Origin: Spirochaetae bacterium HGW-Spirochaetae-7
GTDB lineage: Bacteria; Spirochaetota; Spirochaetia; Treponematales; UBA12059
Direction: 5' to 3'
Length of the DNA: 7,139 bases
NCBI GenBank assembly: GCA_002839245.1
Contig: PGXR01000154.1
Location: 1 to 7,139, forward strand
Notes under the pieces: model-generated
What the model saw: only the letters and a program-made list of their open reading frames with translations
The model's database searches: none
Told to the model about the DNA's origin: nothing
Translations under genes and position numbers: made by a program
Part shown: piece by piece, positions 1-5,960 of the stretch
Numbering within the stretch: position 1 is the stretch's first letter
How the letters are laid out: every line of letters starts with the position of its first letter

Positions 1-1140
1 CCGCTCGGCGCCGAGCAACACCAGTCCGACCGCAGTCGAGTACGATGGATTGCGGTACGCGTCGACGAGGCCGCCGAGCGACGAAGGCGCTCCGGTCCGC
101 ACCGGCAGCCCGAAGACCTCCCATGCCAGGTCGGCGGCTCCGGGCATCAATGCGCCTCCTCCGGTGAGCACGACGCCTCCCTTTACGAGCTTCCAATATC
201 CCGGCTGCTCGACCTTCTCGCGTACCAGCCTGAAGATCTCTTCCATCCTCGGCTGTATGACGCCCGCGATCCTGGCCCTCGATATCTCCTGCGGCGGTCG
301 CCCTCCGACTCCGGGCACGATTACGCTATCCCCCGCCTCGACATGGGGCAGGTAACAGGAACCCGACTCCCGCTTTATCCTCTCGGCTGCCTCCATCGGC
401 ACGTTCAGGACTATCGACAGGTCGTTGGTCACCTGTGCGCCTCCGGCCCCGACGCTGGCGCTGAAATACGGCGCCCCTTCGGAGAACATGAGCACATCGG
501 TAGTGCCTCCGCCCAGGTCGACGAGCAGGCAACCGAGCTCGCGCTCGTCCTGGGTCAGCACCGCGCGGGAAGCGGCCAGGCTCTGGAGGATCAAGCCGTC
601 GGCCTTGAAGCCAGCGCGGTTCACGCAGCGTACCAGGTTCTGCGCCGTCGTTACCGACCCGGTGATGATATGGACCTCGGCTTCGAGCCTTACGCCGATC
701 ATGTCGAGAGGGTCGCGGATGCCTTTCTGGTCGTCCACTATGAAGGTTTGCGGTATCACGTGCAGCACTTCGCGGTCCATGGGTATCACGATGGCCCGGG
801 CAGCCTCGATGACGCGCTCGACGTCGGCCTGGCATATCTCGCGCCCCTTGCCGGTGACGGCCACGACGCCTCGGGAGTTGATGCCCTCGACATTGGCGCC
901 GGCAACGCCGACGAAGCAGTCCTTGACCTCGCGGCCGGACATCAGCTCCGCGGCTTCGACGGCCTTGGTCACCGACTGGAGCGTCGCTTCGATATTGACG
1001 ACGACGCCTTTGCGCAGCCCGGTGCTCGGAGCCACGCCTACGCCGGTAATCTCGAGGAGTCCATTGTCATTGTATTCGCCGATTACAGCGCATGTCTTGG
1101 CCGTGCCGATATCAAGCCCGACTATCAGATTGTCACCCAG
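1..1140 (-). CDS. ftsA: Cell division protein FtsA (3' end cut by window edge)
   Basis: FtsA is an actin-like ATPase that anchors FtsZ filaments to the inner face of the membrane and recruits later division proteins. The 380 codons seen begin GDNLIVGLDIGTAK after the start. Phosphate-1 motif DIGTAK lies at residues 10-15 (consensus often DIGTTK), and the FtsA-specific 1C/SHS2 insertion spans roughly residues 84-165. Phosphate-2 motif DLGGGTTD is at 208-215 and the adenosine motif VLTGGGALMPG at 324-334. Family members are about 410-450 residues, so roughly 30-60 residues are missing, including the C-terminal amphipathic membrane helix. The start chosen is a CTG at 1140-1138, six bases after AAAGGAGG. 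No ATG, GTG or TTG is available in this frame between the upstream in-frame stop (1182-1180) and the conserved N-terminus. The start overlaps the ftsQ stop by 8 nt. Identity is secure, while the start codon is inferred. Confidence 0.95.
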   Translation of the reverse strand, partial: MGDNLIVGLDIGTAKTCAVIGEYNDNGLLEITGVGVAPSTGLRKGVVVNIEATLQSVTKAVEAAELMSGREVKDCFVGVAGANVEGINSRGVVAVTGKGREICQADVERVIEAARAIVIPMDREVLHVIPQTFIVDDQKGIRDPLDMIGVRLEAEVHIITGSVTTAQNLVRCVNRAGFKADGLILQSLAASRAVLTQDERELGCLLVDLGGGTTDVLMFSEGAPYFSASVGAGGAQVTNDLSIVLNVPMEAAERIKRESGSCYLPHVEAGDSVIVPGVGGRPPQEISRARIAGVIQPRMEEIFRLVREKVEQPGYWKLVKGGVVLTGGGALMPGAADLAWEVFGLPVRTGAPSSLGGLVDAYRNPSYSTAVGLVLLGAER

Positions 1141-1996
1141 AAACGGCCTCCTTTGTATGGTATACGAACGTGTCGGTCCTCAGGTCCAGCTCGCGGATGA
1201 TGGGGGACAAGCCCTCTCCCTCGACGACGTCCAGGACGAGCATCATGGACTTCAGGAGCCCGGCATTCAATACGGGGCGCATCCTGACGGGAACCCGGTA
1301 CCGAGCAGGATAGAGCAACAACTCGACCGGCGCGCCGTTTCTGGAGACGACCCGCAATTCCGATATCGCCGACACGAGGGCGGGCTCGGACGATCGCAGT
1401 TCGGCGAGCGACGCCAGGAGCGACGGGAAGGGACCGCCGAGGCGCAAGCCGTAGCGAAGCCCCTTGATCTCGAGCCCGGAAAGCACCGGCAGGCTCGAGG
1501 CGCCCGCGTAGGCCGAGGCCGGAGCGAAGACGACGCCTTCGCCGTCGACGCAATGAGCCTCGACGCGCGCCGAATCCCCCACCGCGTAGACGACGGCGAC
1601 GGGAGAGCGCTCGACCACCCGAACGACCACGGCATTCGGGAAGCGGCGCCAGGCGCTGGCGCTTGCCACGGCCGGATGCGCGGCCACGCTGGTGGCGACG
1701 GCATCGCAGTCGACGGTGAACCAGTTCGACTTGGCAGGCAAGCCCGACCACGCCGACAGCTCGGCACTTCCCAGGCTAGCCGCGCCCGACACTTCGAACC
1801 TGGATATCTCGGTAAGCGGCAATACGATCATCCAGACAATCGCAGCAAGCGCCGCAAGCACGAAAAGCGTGCCTATCGCCATCTTGGCGACGAAGGCCGC
1901 TCCGTTGCCGCCGCCGGCGTCCTGGGCCCGCTGCTGTCCGTCATGGTTCGCGTAGTCCCTCAGGGCCATGTGCCCGCGCATGGCAAGCTCAGGCAT
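1133..1996 (-). CDS. ftsQ: Cell division protein FtsQ/DivIB
   Basis: A single-pass membrane protein of the divisome that works with FtsL and FtsB/DivIC to control the septal FtsW-penicillin-binding protein synthase. The 287-residue reading has a cytoplasmic N-terminus of about 35 residues (glycine-rich near 28-33) and one hydrophobic segment near residues 36-60. A POTRA domain follows at about 64-133, starting ISRFEVSGA and ending VVVRVVERSPVAVV, which is typical of the family. An extracytoplasmic FtsQ/DivIB beta domain extends to about residue 275. Start ATG at 1996-1994 overlaps the ftsW stop by 8 nt (ATGCCTGA). A modest AAAGG at 2011-2007 lies 10 nt upstream. A GTG at 2035 is possible but would overlap ftsW by 47 nt, and ATGs at 1981 and 1969 lack a good ribosome site. 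FtsQ sequences are poorly conserved, so the call rests on architecture, size and position. Confidence 0.88.
   Translation of the reverse strand: MPELAMRGHMALRDYANHDGQQRAQDAGGGNGAAFVAKMAIGTLFVLAALAAIVWMIVLPLTEISRFEVSGAASLGSAELSAWSGLPAKSNWFTVDCDAVATSVAAHPAVASASAWRRFPNAVVVRVVERSPVAVVYAVGDSARVEAHCVDGEGVVFAPASAYAGASSLPVLSGLEIKGLRYGLRLGGPFPSLLASLAELRSSEPALVSAISELRVVSRNGAPVELLLYPARYRVPVRMRPVLNAGLLKSMMLVLDVVEGEGLSPIIRELDLRTDTFVYHTKEAVSG
1147..1154 (-). promoter_or_regulatory. Ribosome binding site of ftsA
   Basis: AAAGGAGG on the minus strand is an almost perfect Shine-Dalgarno sequence. It lies within the last codons of ftsQ. It is followed by a 6-nt spacer (CCGTTT) and then CTG at 1140-1138, which is in frame with the conserved FtsA N-terminus. 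The ideal spacing is the main reason to accept CTG as the start. The GTG two bases after the T of that CTG is out of frame and runs into TGA at once. Confidence 0.85.
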
Positions 1997-3146
1997 TTGA
2001 CACCGACCTTTCACCGCCGGCAGCGTGGGTAGCACTTCTCGAAACGTTGAACAAGAGCCCTGCCGCCAGCGCGACCGAGACGAGCGACGATCCGCCCGAG
2101 GAGAAAAACGGCAAGGGAATGCCGGTCGCGGGGGCCGCGCCCGAGGCGACCATCACGTTGATCAAGGTCTGCAGGGCAAGGTAGCACGAGAGTCCGAAGC
2201 CCAGCTGGCGCCTGAATGGATCCGGGGCCGAGAAAGAGGCCCTGAAAGCCCTCCAGAGGAAGAAGGCCCAGAGCGACGCGAAAGCGATTACGCCGGCGAA
2301 ACCCGTCTCCTCGACCCACGCCGCGAAAACGAAATCGGACTGCACCTCGGGGATGCTCCCGAGCTTGAGCGTGCCCTGTCCAAGCCCCTTGCCCCACAGT
2401 CCGCCCGAGCGGATGGCCCGTATCGATCCGTTTACCTGGTATGAAAGGTCAGCCGGATCGTATCCCGGCACCAGGTAGCCGATCACGCGCCTGAGCCGGT
2501 AATCGCTCGTCAGCACCGACAGCGTCACGAGCGGGAGACCCACCGACGCGAGCGCGGCGAAGAAGACTAGCGGAACCTCGGCTATCCAGAACATCACCAC
2601 GGCAAGAATGCCCAAAAGGAGGGCCGTCGAAAAATCGTTCTGCATTAGCACGACAAAGACTCCGGCTGTCGCGACGAGGAGCGGCGGTATGACGCCGTTG
2701 ACGATATCCCCTAGCCTTTCGGCCTTTTTCGAGAGGATATGGGCGAGGTAGAGGACCAGCACGGGCTTGAACAATTCCGAAGGCTGGAACATCTGCCCCA
2801 GCAGCCCGAACCAGCGAGCCGCGCCGTTCTTGGTTATGCCGAGGCCGGGCACGAATGGCAGGAGCAACAGCACCATCGAACCGACGACGATGACGCCCAT
2901 CATTCGCGACAGCCAGTCGAGCGACACGAAGGCACCTGCAGCGAATACTGCAGCGGCAGGGATGAGCCACAGCAGTTGCCTCGCCACGAAATACGACTGG
3001 GTCTTGCCGAGCGAAAGGGCATAGCCGTAGGAGGCGGAATACAGGCTTGAAATCCCGACGCCGACCAGCAGCGCCAATGCGCCGAGAAGCGCGGGGTCCC
3101 CGCCGAGGCGTCCGAACGGTCTGTCCATCGCGAATCCTGATGTCAC
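1989..3146 (-). CDS. ftsW: Septal peptidoglycan glycosyltransferase FtsW
   Basis: A SEDS-family polytopic membrane enzyme that polymerises lipid II into glycan strands at the septum, together with a class B penicillin-binding protein. The product is 385 residues, a normal FtsW length, with about ten hydrophobic segments. Family landmarks are GAARWFGLLGQMFQPSELFKP split across 108-128, LMQNDFSTALLLG at 167-179, and GLGQGTLKLGSIPEVQSDF at 254-272. The Asp at 271 in that last block matches the catalytic Asp known from SEDS enzymes. PLPFFSSGGSSLV follows at 345-357. FtsW rather than RodA is inferred from the dcw position; the two are otherwise similar. The start is GTG at 3146-3144, six bases after AGGAGG. 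The ATG at codon 7 is too far from that site. No class B penicillin-binding protein gene is encoded next to it. Confidence 0.95.
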   Translation of the reverse strand: MTSGFAMDRPFGRLGGDPALLGALALLVGVGISSLYSASYGYALSLGKTQSYFVARQLLWLIPAAAVFAAGAFVSLDWLSRMMGVIVVGSMVLLLLPFVPGLGITKNGAARWFGLLGQMFQPSELFKPVLVLYLAHILSKKAERLGDIVNGVIPPLLVATAGVFVVLMQNDFSTALLLGILAVVMFWIAEVPLVFFAALASVGLPLVTLSVLTSDYRLRRVIGYLVPGYDPADLSYQVNGSIRAIRSGGLWGKGLGQGTLKLGSIPEVQSDFVFAAWVEETGFAGVIAFASLWAFFLWRAFRASFSAPDPFRRQLGFGLSCYLALQTLINVMVASGAAPATGIPLPFFSSGGSSLVSVALAAGLLFNVSRSATHAAGGERSVSNA

Positions 3147-3152
3147 GGCCGT

Positions 3153-3158
3153 CCTCCT
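3153..3158 (-). promoter_or_regulatory. Ribosome binding site of ftsW
   Basis: AGGAGG shares bases with the mraY stop codon (TAGGAGG). It stands 6 nt before GTG at 3146-3144, which selects GTG over the in-frame ATG at 3128-3126. Confidence 0.85.
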
Positions 3159-4239
3159 ACTGTATCTTCAGCGTGGACAGGGCAATGATCGCGAACAAGC
3201 CGCCCAGTATCCAGAACCGCGTCACCACCTTGGTTTCCTTCCAGCCTGAAAGCTCGAAGTGGTGGTGCAGCGGTGCCATGCGGAAAACCCGCTTGCCCTT
3301 GGTCGCCTTGAAGTATAGGACCTGTATCAGGACCGAACCTTCCTCGAGGACGAACACGCCCCCGATGATGAAAAGCAGCAATTCCTTCTTGACGACGAGG
3401 GCGAGTACCGCCAGCACGCCGCCGAGGCTGAGCGATCCCACGTCGCCCATGAAAATTTCCGCAGGATGCGAATTGAACCACAGGAAGCCGACGCAAGCGC
3501 CCAGAAGCGCCAGGCAGAAGACGGTCAACTCGCCGGCGCCCCGTATGAACGGAATGCCGAGGTATTCCGACCAGTCCGCGCGGCCCGTCAGGTACGTGAG
3601 TATCGAGAACGCTATGACGGCCATTATCACGAGGCCGGTCGCCAGGCCGTCGAGCCCGTCGGTCAGGTTGACCGCGTTCGACCAGGCCATGACGTATACC
3701 ACCGCTATGGGTATCCAGAACACGCCAAGGTCGATGACGGGATTCTTGAAGAACGGCACGTAGAGCTTGGTCATTTCACCGGACGGATCGTAATACAGCG
3801 CGAGCACTGCTGCCAGCGATACGATGGCCTGGCCGACGAGCTTGGCCTTGGCCGTCAGCCCGTCCGAGTTTTTTCGCCGTATCTTGAGCCAGTCGTCAAT
3901 GAAGCCCACCACGCCGAAACCGACCATAGAACCGATGCATATCCATGCGTAGCGGTTGGACAAGTCTACCCACAGGAGCGTCGCCGCGCCGACCGCCGCC
4001 AGGATGAGGATTCCTCCCATGGTCGGCGTGCCGGTCTTGGCCAGGTGCGACTGCGGGCCGTCGAGCCGTATCGACTGGCCCAGCTTGAGCCGCCGGAGGC
4101 GCTCTATTATCACCGGGCCGAACAGGAAGGCCGCGAGCAGGGCGGTCACCGCCGCGTATGCCGACCTGAATGTCAGGTAGCGGAATACGTTGAGAGGAGT
4201 GAAATATTTCACCAGCGGGTAGATCCACTCAAGGAACAT
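3157..4239 (-). CDS. mraY: Phospho-N-acetylmuramoyl-pentapeptide-transferase MraY
   Basis: An integral membrane enzyme that transfers phospho-MurNAc-pentapeptide from UDP to undecaprenyl phosphate, giving lipid I on the cytoplasmic face. The 360 residues match the family length and align along their whole span with the well-known E. coli protein. Landmarks are DGPQSHLAKTGTPTMGG at 60-76, the Asp pair GFIDDWLKIRRK (D115, D116), NAVNLTDGLDGLA at 188-200, WFNSHPAEIFMGDVGSL at 254-270 (D266), and MAPLHHHFEL with the triple His at 325-327. All catalytic Asp and His positions known for the family are present. The start is ATG at 4239-4237, five bases after GGAGG; a TTG 21 nt upstream is less likely. 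It overlaps the murF 3' end by 11 nt, so coupling to murF translation is likely. The two enzymes catalyse consecutive pathway steps. Confidence 0.97.
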   Translation of the reverse strand: MFLEWIYPLVKYFTPLNVFRYLTFRSAYAAVTALLAAFLFGPVIIERLRRLKLGQSIRLDGPQSHLAKTGTPTMGGILILAAVGAATLLWVDLSNRYAWICIGSMVGFGVVGFIDDWLKIRRKNSDGLTAKAKLVGQAIVSLAAVLALYYDPSGEMTKLYVPFFKNPVIDLGVFWIPIAVVYVMAWSNAVNLTDGLDGLATGLVIMAVIAFSILTYLTGRADWSEYLGIPFIRGAGELTVFCLALLGACVGFLWFNSHPAEIFMGDVGSLSLGGVLAVLALVVKKELLLFIIGGVFVLEEGSVLIQVLYFKATKGKRVFRMAPLHHHFELSGWKETKVVTRFWILGGLFAIIALSTLKIQ

Positions 4240-5638
4240 GGTAGCCTCCAGTGCCGGCAAGTCGCTCGGCCAGGCGTTCGAGGGCCAGCGAATGGCTCGC
4301 CTTGACGAGGACGAGGTCGCCCGGGCGGACCGTCGCGGCGACTTCGGCCTCGAGACTATCGTAAGCGTCGAAGAACCTCACGTTGGACTTGGATCCACTG
4401 GCCAGCGCCGCGTCGTAGGCTACCTTGGCCTCGTCGCCGTAGAAGACCAGCACGTCCGCTCGCGACGCGGCGGCGGCCTCGCCCATTCGCGCATGGGACG
4501 CCGCGCTTTCGTCGCCCAGTTCCAGCATCGAGCCAAGCACGTATACGCGCCTGCCCGCGACCTCGACTGAATCGCAGAATTCGATGGCGGCGGCCATGCT
4601 CTCGGCGTTGGCGTTGTAGCAATCGTCTACCACGGTATATTCGCCGCGGCGTATGCTGGTTCGTCCAACCAGCGGTTCCACTGATTCCAGCCCGGCTACG
4701 ACGTGCGCCGGGCCGGATCCGAACAGCGCGGCGGCACGGATTGCTCCTAGCGCGTTCAGCAGGTTGTGGGGACCGGGCAAGCGCAGCCTGGCTTCGAGGC
4801 CCCGGTATCGCAGTACCCATCCGTCCAGGCCCAGGTCCCGTGCTCCTTCGAAGCCGTCGGTCGACCGCGGGCCATAGGTCTCGCAGCGGCCGAGGATTCC
4901 CGCGAGCAACGCGTCGCGGTAGTCGTCGTCTTCCCAGGCGACGAGGGTCTGCCTGCCGTCGAACCTCGATGCTATGCGCTTCTTCTCGGCCGCGATGGCT
5001 TCCCTGGTACCGCCGAGCACGCCGATGTGGGCCGTCCCGATGTTGGTCACGAGCGCGCAGTCAGGTTCGTATACCATCGCGAGCACGTCCATCTCTCCCG
5101 GGCGATTGATTCCCATCTCGAAGACCGCCGCCTCGTAGGTCGGACGCATGAGGAAAATCGACGCCGGAAGCCCGATGTCGGAATTGAGGTTGCCTGGATT
5201 CCTGACGGTAGGACGGGATGCGCCGACGATCGCGGCAAGCAATTCCTTTGTGCTTGTCTTGCCTGCCGAACCGGTAACGCCGAAGCGCAGGATGGAAGGA
5301 AAACGGGAACGCCAGGCGGTCGCGGCCCTCTGGAGCGCCGCCAGGGTATCGGGAACGACTATGACGGCAGCGGTCGAACCGGCGAAAGCGGACCGTCCGG
5401 CGCCTGACCACCACGAGGCGGAGACGAGAACGGCCCGAGACCCCGAGTCCGCCGCTTTGCGGGCGTAGTCGTGGCCGTCAGTCCGCTCGCCTGCCAGCGC
5501 GACGAACAGCGAACCCGGGCCGGCGTTCCGCGAATCGGTCTCGACGCGCTCTATGGCGCAATCGTTTCCGTTCGTCAGTTCCCCTCCCGCCGCGTTCGCG
5601 AACCATGCCGCGCCGCACGCCCCGTGGTCTTCAACCAT
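4229..5638 (-). CDS. murF: UDP-MurNAc-tripeptide:D-alanyl-D-alanine ligase MurF
   Basis: A cytoplasmic ATP-dependent ligase that adds D-Ala-D-Ala to UDP-MurNAc-tripeptide, giving the pentapeptide substrate of MraY. The 469 residues show the three Mur ligase domains. The N-terminal UDP-binding domain contains TDSRNAGPGSLFVALAG (34-50). The central ATPase domain contains the P-loop GVTGSAGKTSTKE (120-132), NLNSDIGLP (150-158), EMGINRPGEM (174-183) and TNIGTAHIGVLGG (198-210). The C-terminal domain contains LPGPHNLLNAL (287-297), VVDDCYNANAESM (336-348) and VLVKASHSLALE (443-454). DCYNAN is typical of MurF rather than MurE. The usual KGSRS near the C-terminus reads KASHS here, with His449 where Arg is common. 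Start ATG at 5638-5636 follows GGAG by 7 nt and overlaps the ftsL-like stop by 8 nt (ATGGTTGA). An in-frame upstream start at 5662 would lengthen the overlap and lacks support. Confidence 0.96.
   Translation of the reverse strand: MVEDHGACGAAWFANAAGGELTNGNDCAIERVETDSRNAGPGSLFVALAGERTDGHDYARKAADSGSRAVLVSASWWSGAGRSAFAGSTAAVIVVPDTLAALQRAATAWRSRFPSILRFGVTGSAGKTSTKELLAAIVGASRPTVRNPGNLNSDIGLPASIFLMRPTYEAAVFEMGINRPGEMDVLAMVYEPDCALVTNIGTAHIGVLGGTREAIAAEKKRIASRFDGRQTLVAWEDDDYRDALLAGILGRCETYGPRSTDGFEGARDLGLDGWVLRYRGLEARLRLPGPHNLLNALGAIRAAALFGSGPAHVVAGLESVEPLVGRTSIRRGEYTVVDDCYNANAESMAAAIEFCDSVEVAGRRVYVLGSMLELGDESAASHARMGEAAAASRADVLVFYGDEAKVAYDAALASGSKSNVRFFDAYDSLEAEVAATVRPGDLVLVKASHSLALERLAERLAGTGGYHVP
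4245..4249 (-). promoter_or_regulatory. Ribosome binding site of mraY
   Basis: GGAGG inside the last codons of murF, with a 5-nt spacer (CTACC) to ATG at 4239-4237. It fixes the mraY start at residue M of MFLEWIYPLVKYF, which also agrees with the conserved MraY N-terminus. Confidence 0.85.
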
Positions 5639-5921
5639 CCCGTTTCTCCACCCCCGGCCCAACCCGGATACGCAACGTCGTCTTGGGGCTGACCATACGG
5701 TAGCCCTCTGCCCCGGCCATGGTCGCGTCCACCCTGGAACGCGACTGTGCCACCGCGATATCAGCCAGCAAGCGCCTGTTCTGTTCCACCCAGTCTGCCT
5801 GTACAGCCTCGAGCCGGCGCAGTTCCGCCGATACGGCGTAATATCTGGCGCCTTGCCCGGCGGTAACGAAGAGCATCGCTGGAATCGACAGCACGATGAG
5901 CGTCAGGGTAATTCTTTTCAC
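5631..5921 (-). CDS. ftsL: FtsL-like small divisome membrane protein
   Basis: A 96-residue bitopic protein with a very short basic N-terminus (MKR), a hydrophobic segment near residues 4-22, then a heptad-rich helical stretch around 29-62 (ELRRLEAVQADWVEQNRRLL) and a short C-terminal tail. This is the architecture of FtsL/DivIC proteins, which form a coiled-coil complex with FtsQ and FtsB and activate septal FtsW with its penicillin-binding partner. Position straight after rsmH is where ftsL normally sits. The start is GTG at 5921-5919. A stop codon in the same frame just upstream (5927-5925) rules out a longer product, and GGAAGG lies 7 nt before the GTG. FtsL sequences diverge strongly, so the name rests on size, topology and context. 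An FtsB/DivIC-type paralogue cannot be excluded. Confidence 0.8.
   Translation of the reverse strand: MKRITLTLIVLSIPAMLFVTAGQGARYYAVSAELRRLEAVQADWVEQNRRLLADIAVAQSRSRVDATMAGAEGYRMVSPKTTLRIRVGPGVEKRDG
5646..5649 (-). promoter_or_regulatory. Ribosome binding site of murF
   Basis: GGAG within the last codons of the ftsL-like gene, 7 nt before ATG at 5638-5636. It favours this ATG over the alternative in-frame start at 5662. Confidence 0.65.
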
Positions 5922-5928
5922 CTGTCAG

Positions 5929-5934
5929 CCTTCC
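5929..5934 (-). promoter_or_regulatory. Ribosome binding site of ftsL-like gene
   Basis: GGAAGG in the 39-nt gap between rsmH and ftsL, with a 7-nt spacer to GTG at 5921-5919. An in-frame TGA lies inside the spacer, so GTG is the first possible start. Confidence 0.7.
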
Positions 5935-5960
5935 GGGGCGGATACGCAACGGCGCGTCGA

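Noticed and set aside
425..2032. A 535-codon open frame on the plus strand, opposite ftsA and ftsQ.
   Set aside because: It lies wholly antisense to two well-supported genes, its translation is low-complexity and rich in Arg, Ser, Pro and His with no recognisable domain, and long antisense frames are expected in GC-rich coding DNA.
1979..2035. Alternative ftsQ starts: GTG at 2035 and ATGs at 1981 and 1969.
   Set aside because: The GTG would overlap ftsW by 47 nt with only a weak upstream site. The later ATGs lack a ribosome site, whereas ATG at 1996 has AAAGG upstream and the same 8-nt overlap seen at other junctions.
3466..4305. A 279-codon plus-strand open frame opposite mraY.
   Set aside because: Antisense to a full-length conserved MraY, charged Arg/Glu/Gln-rich translation, no domain or plausible ribosome site; a codon-bias shadow.
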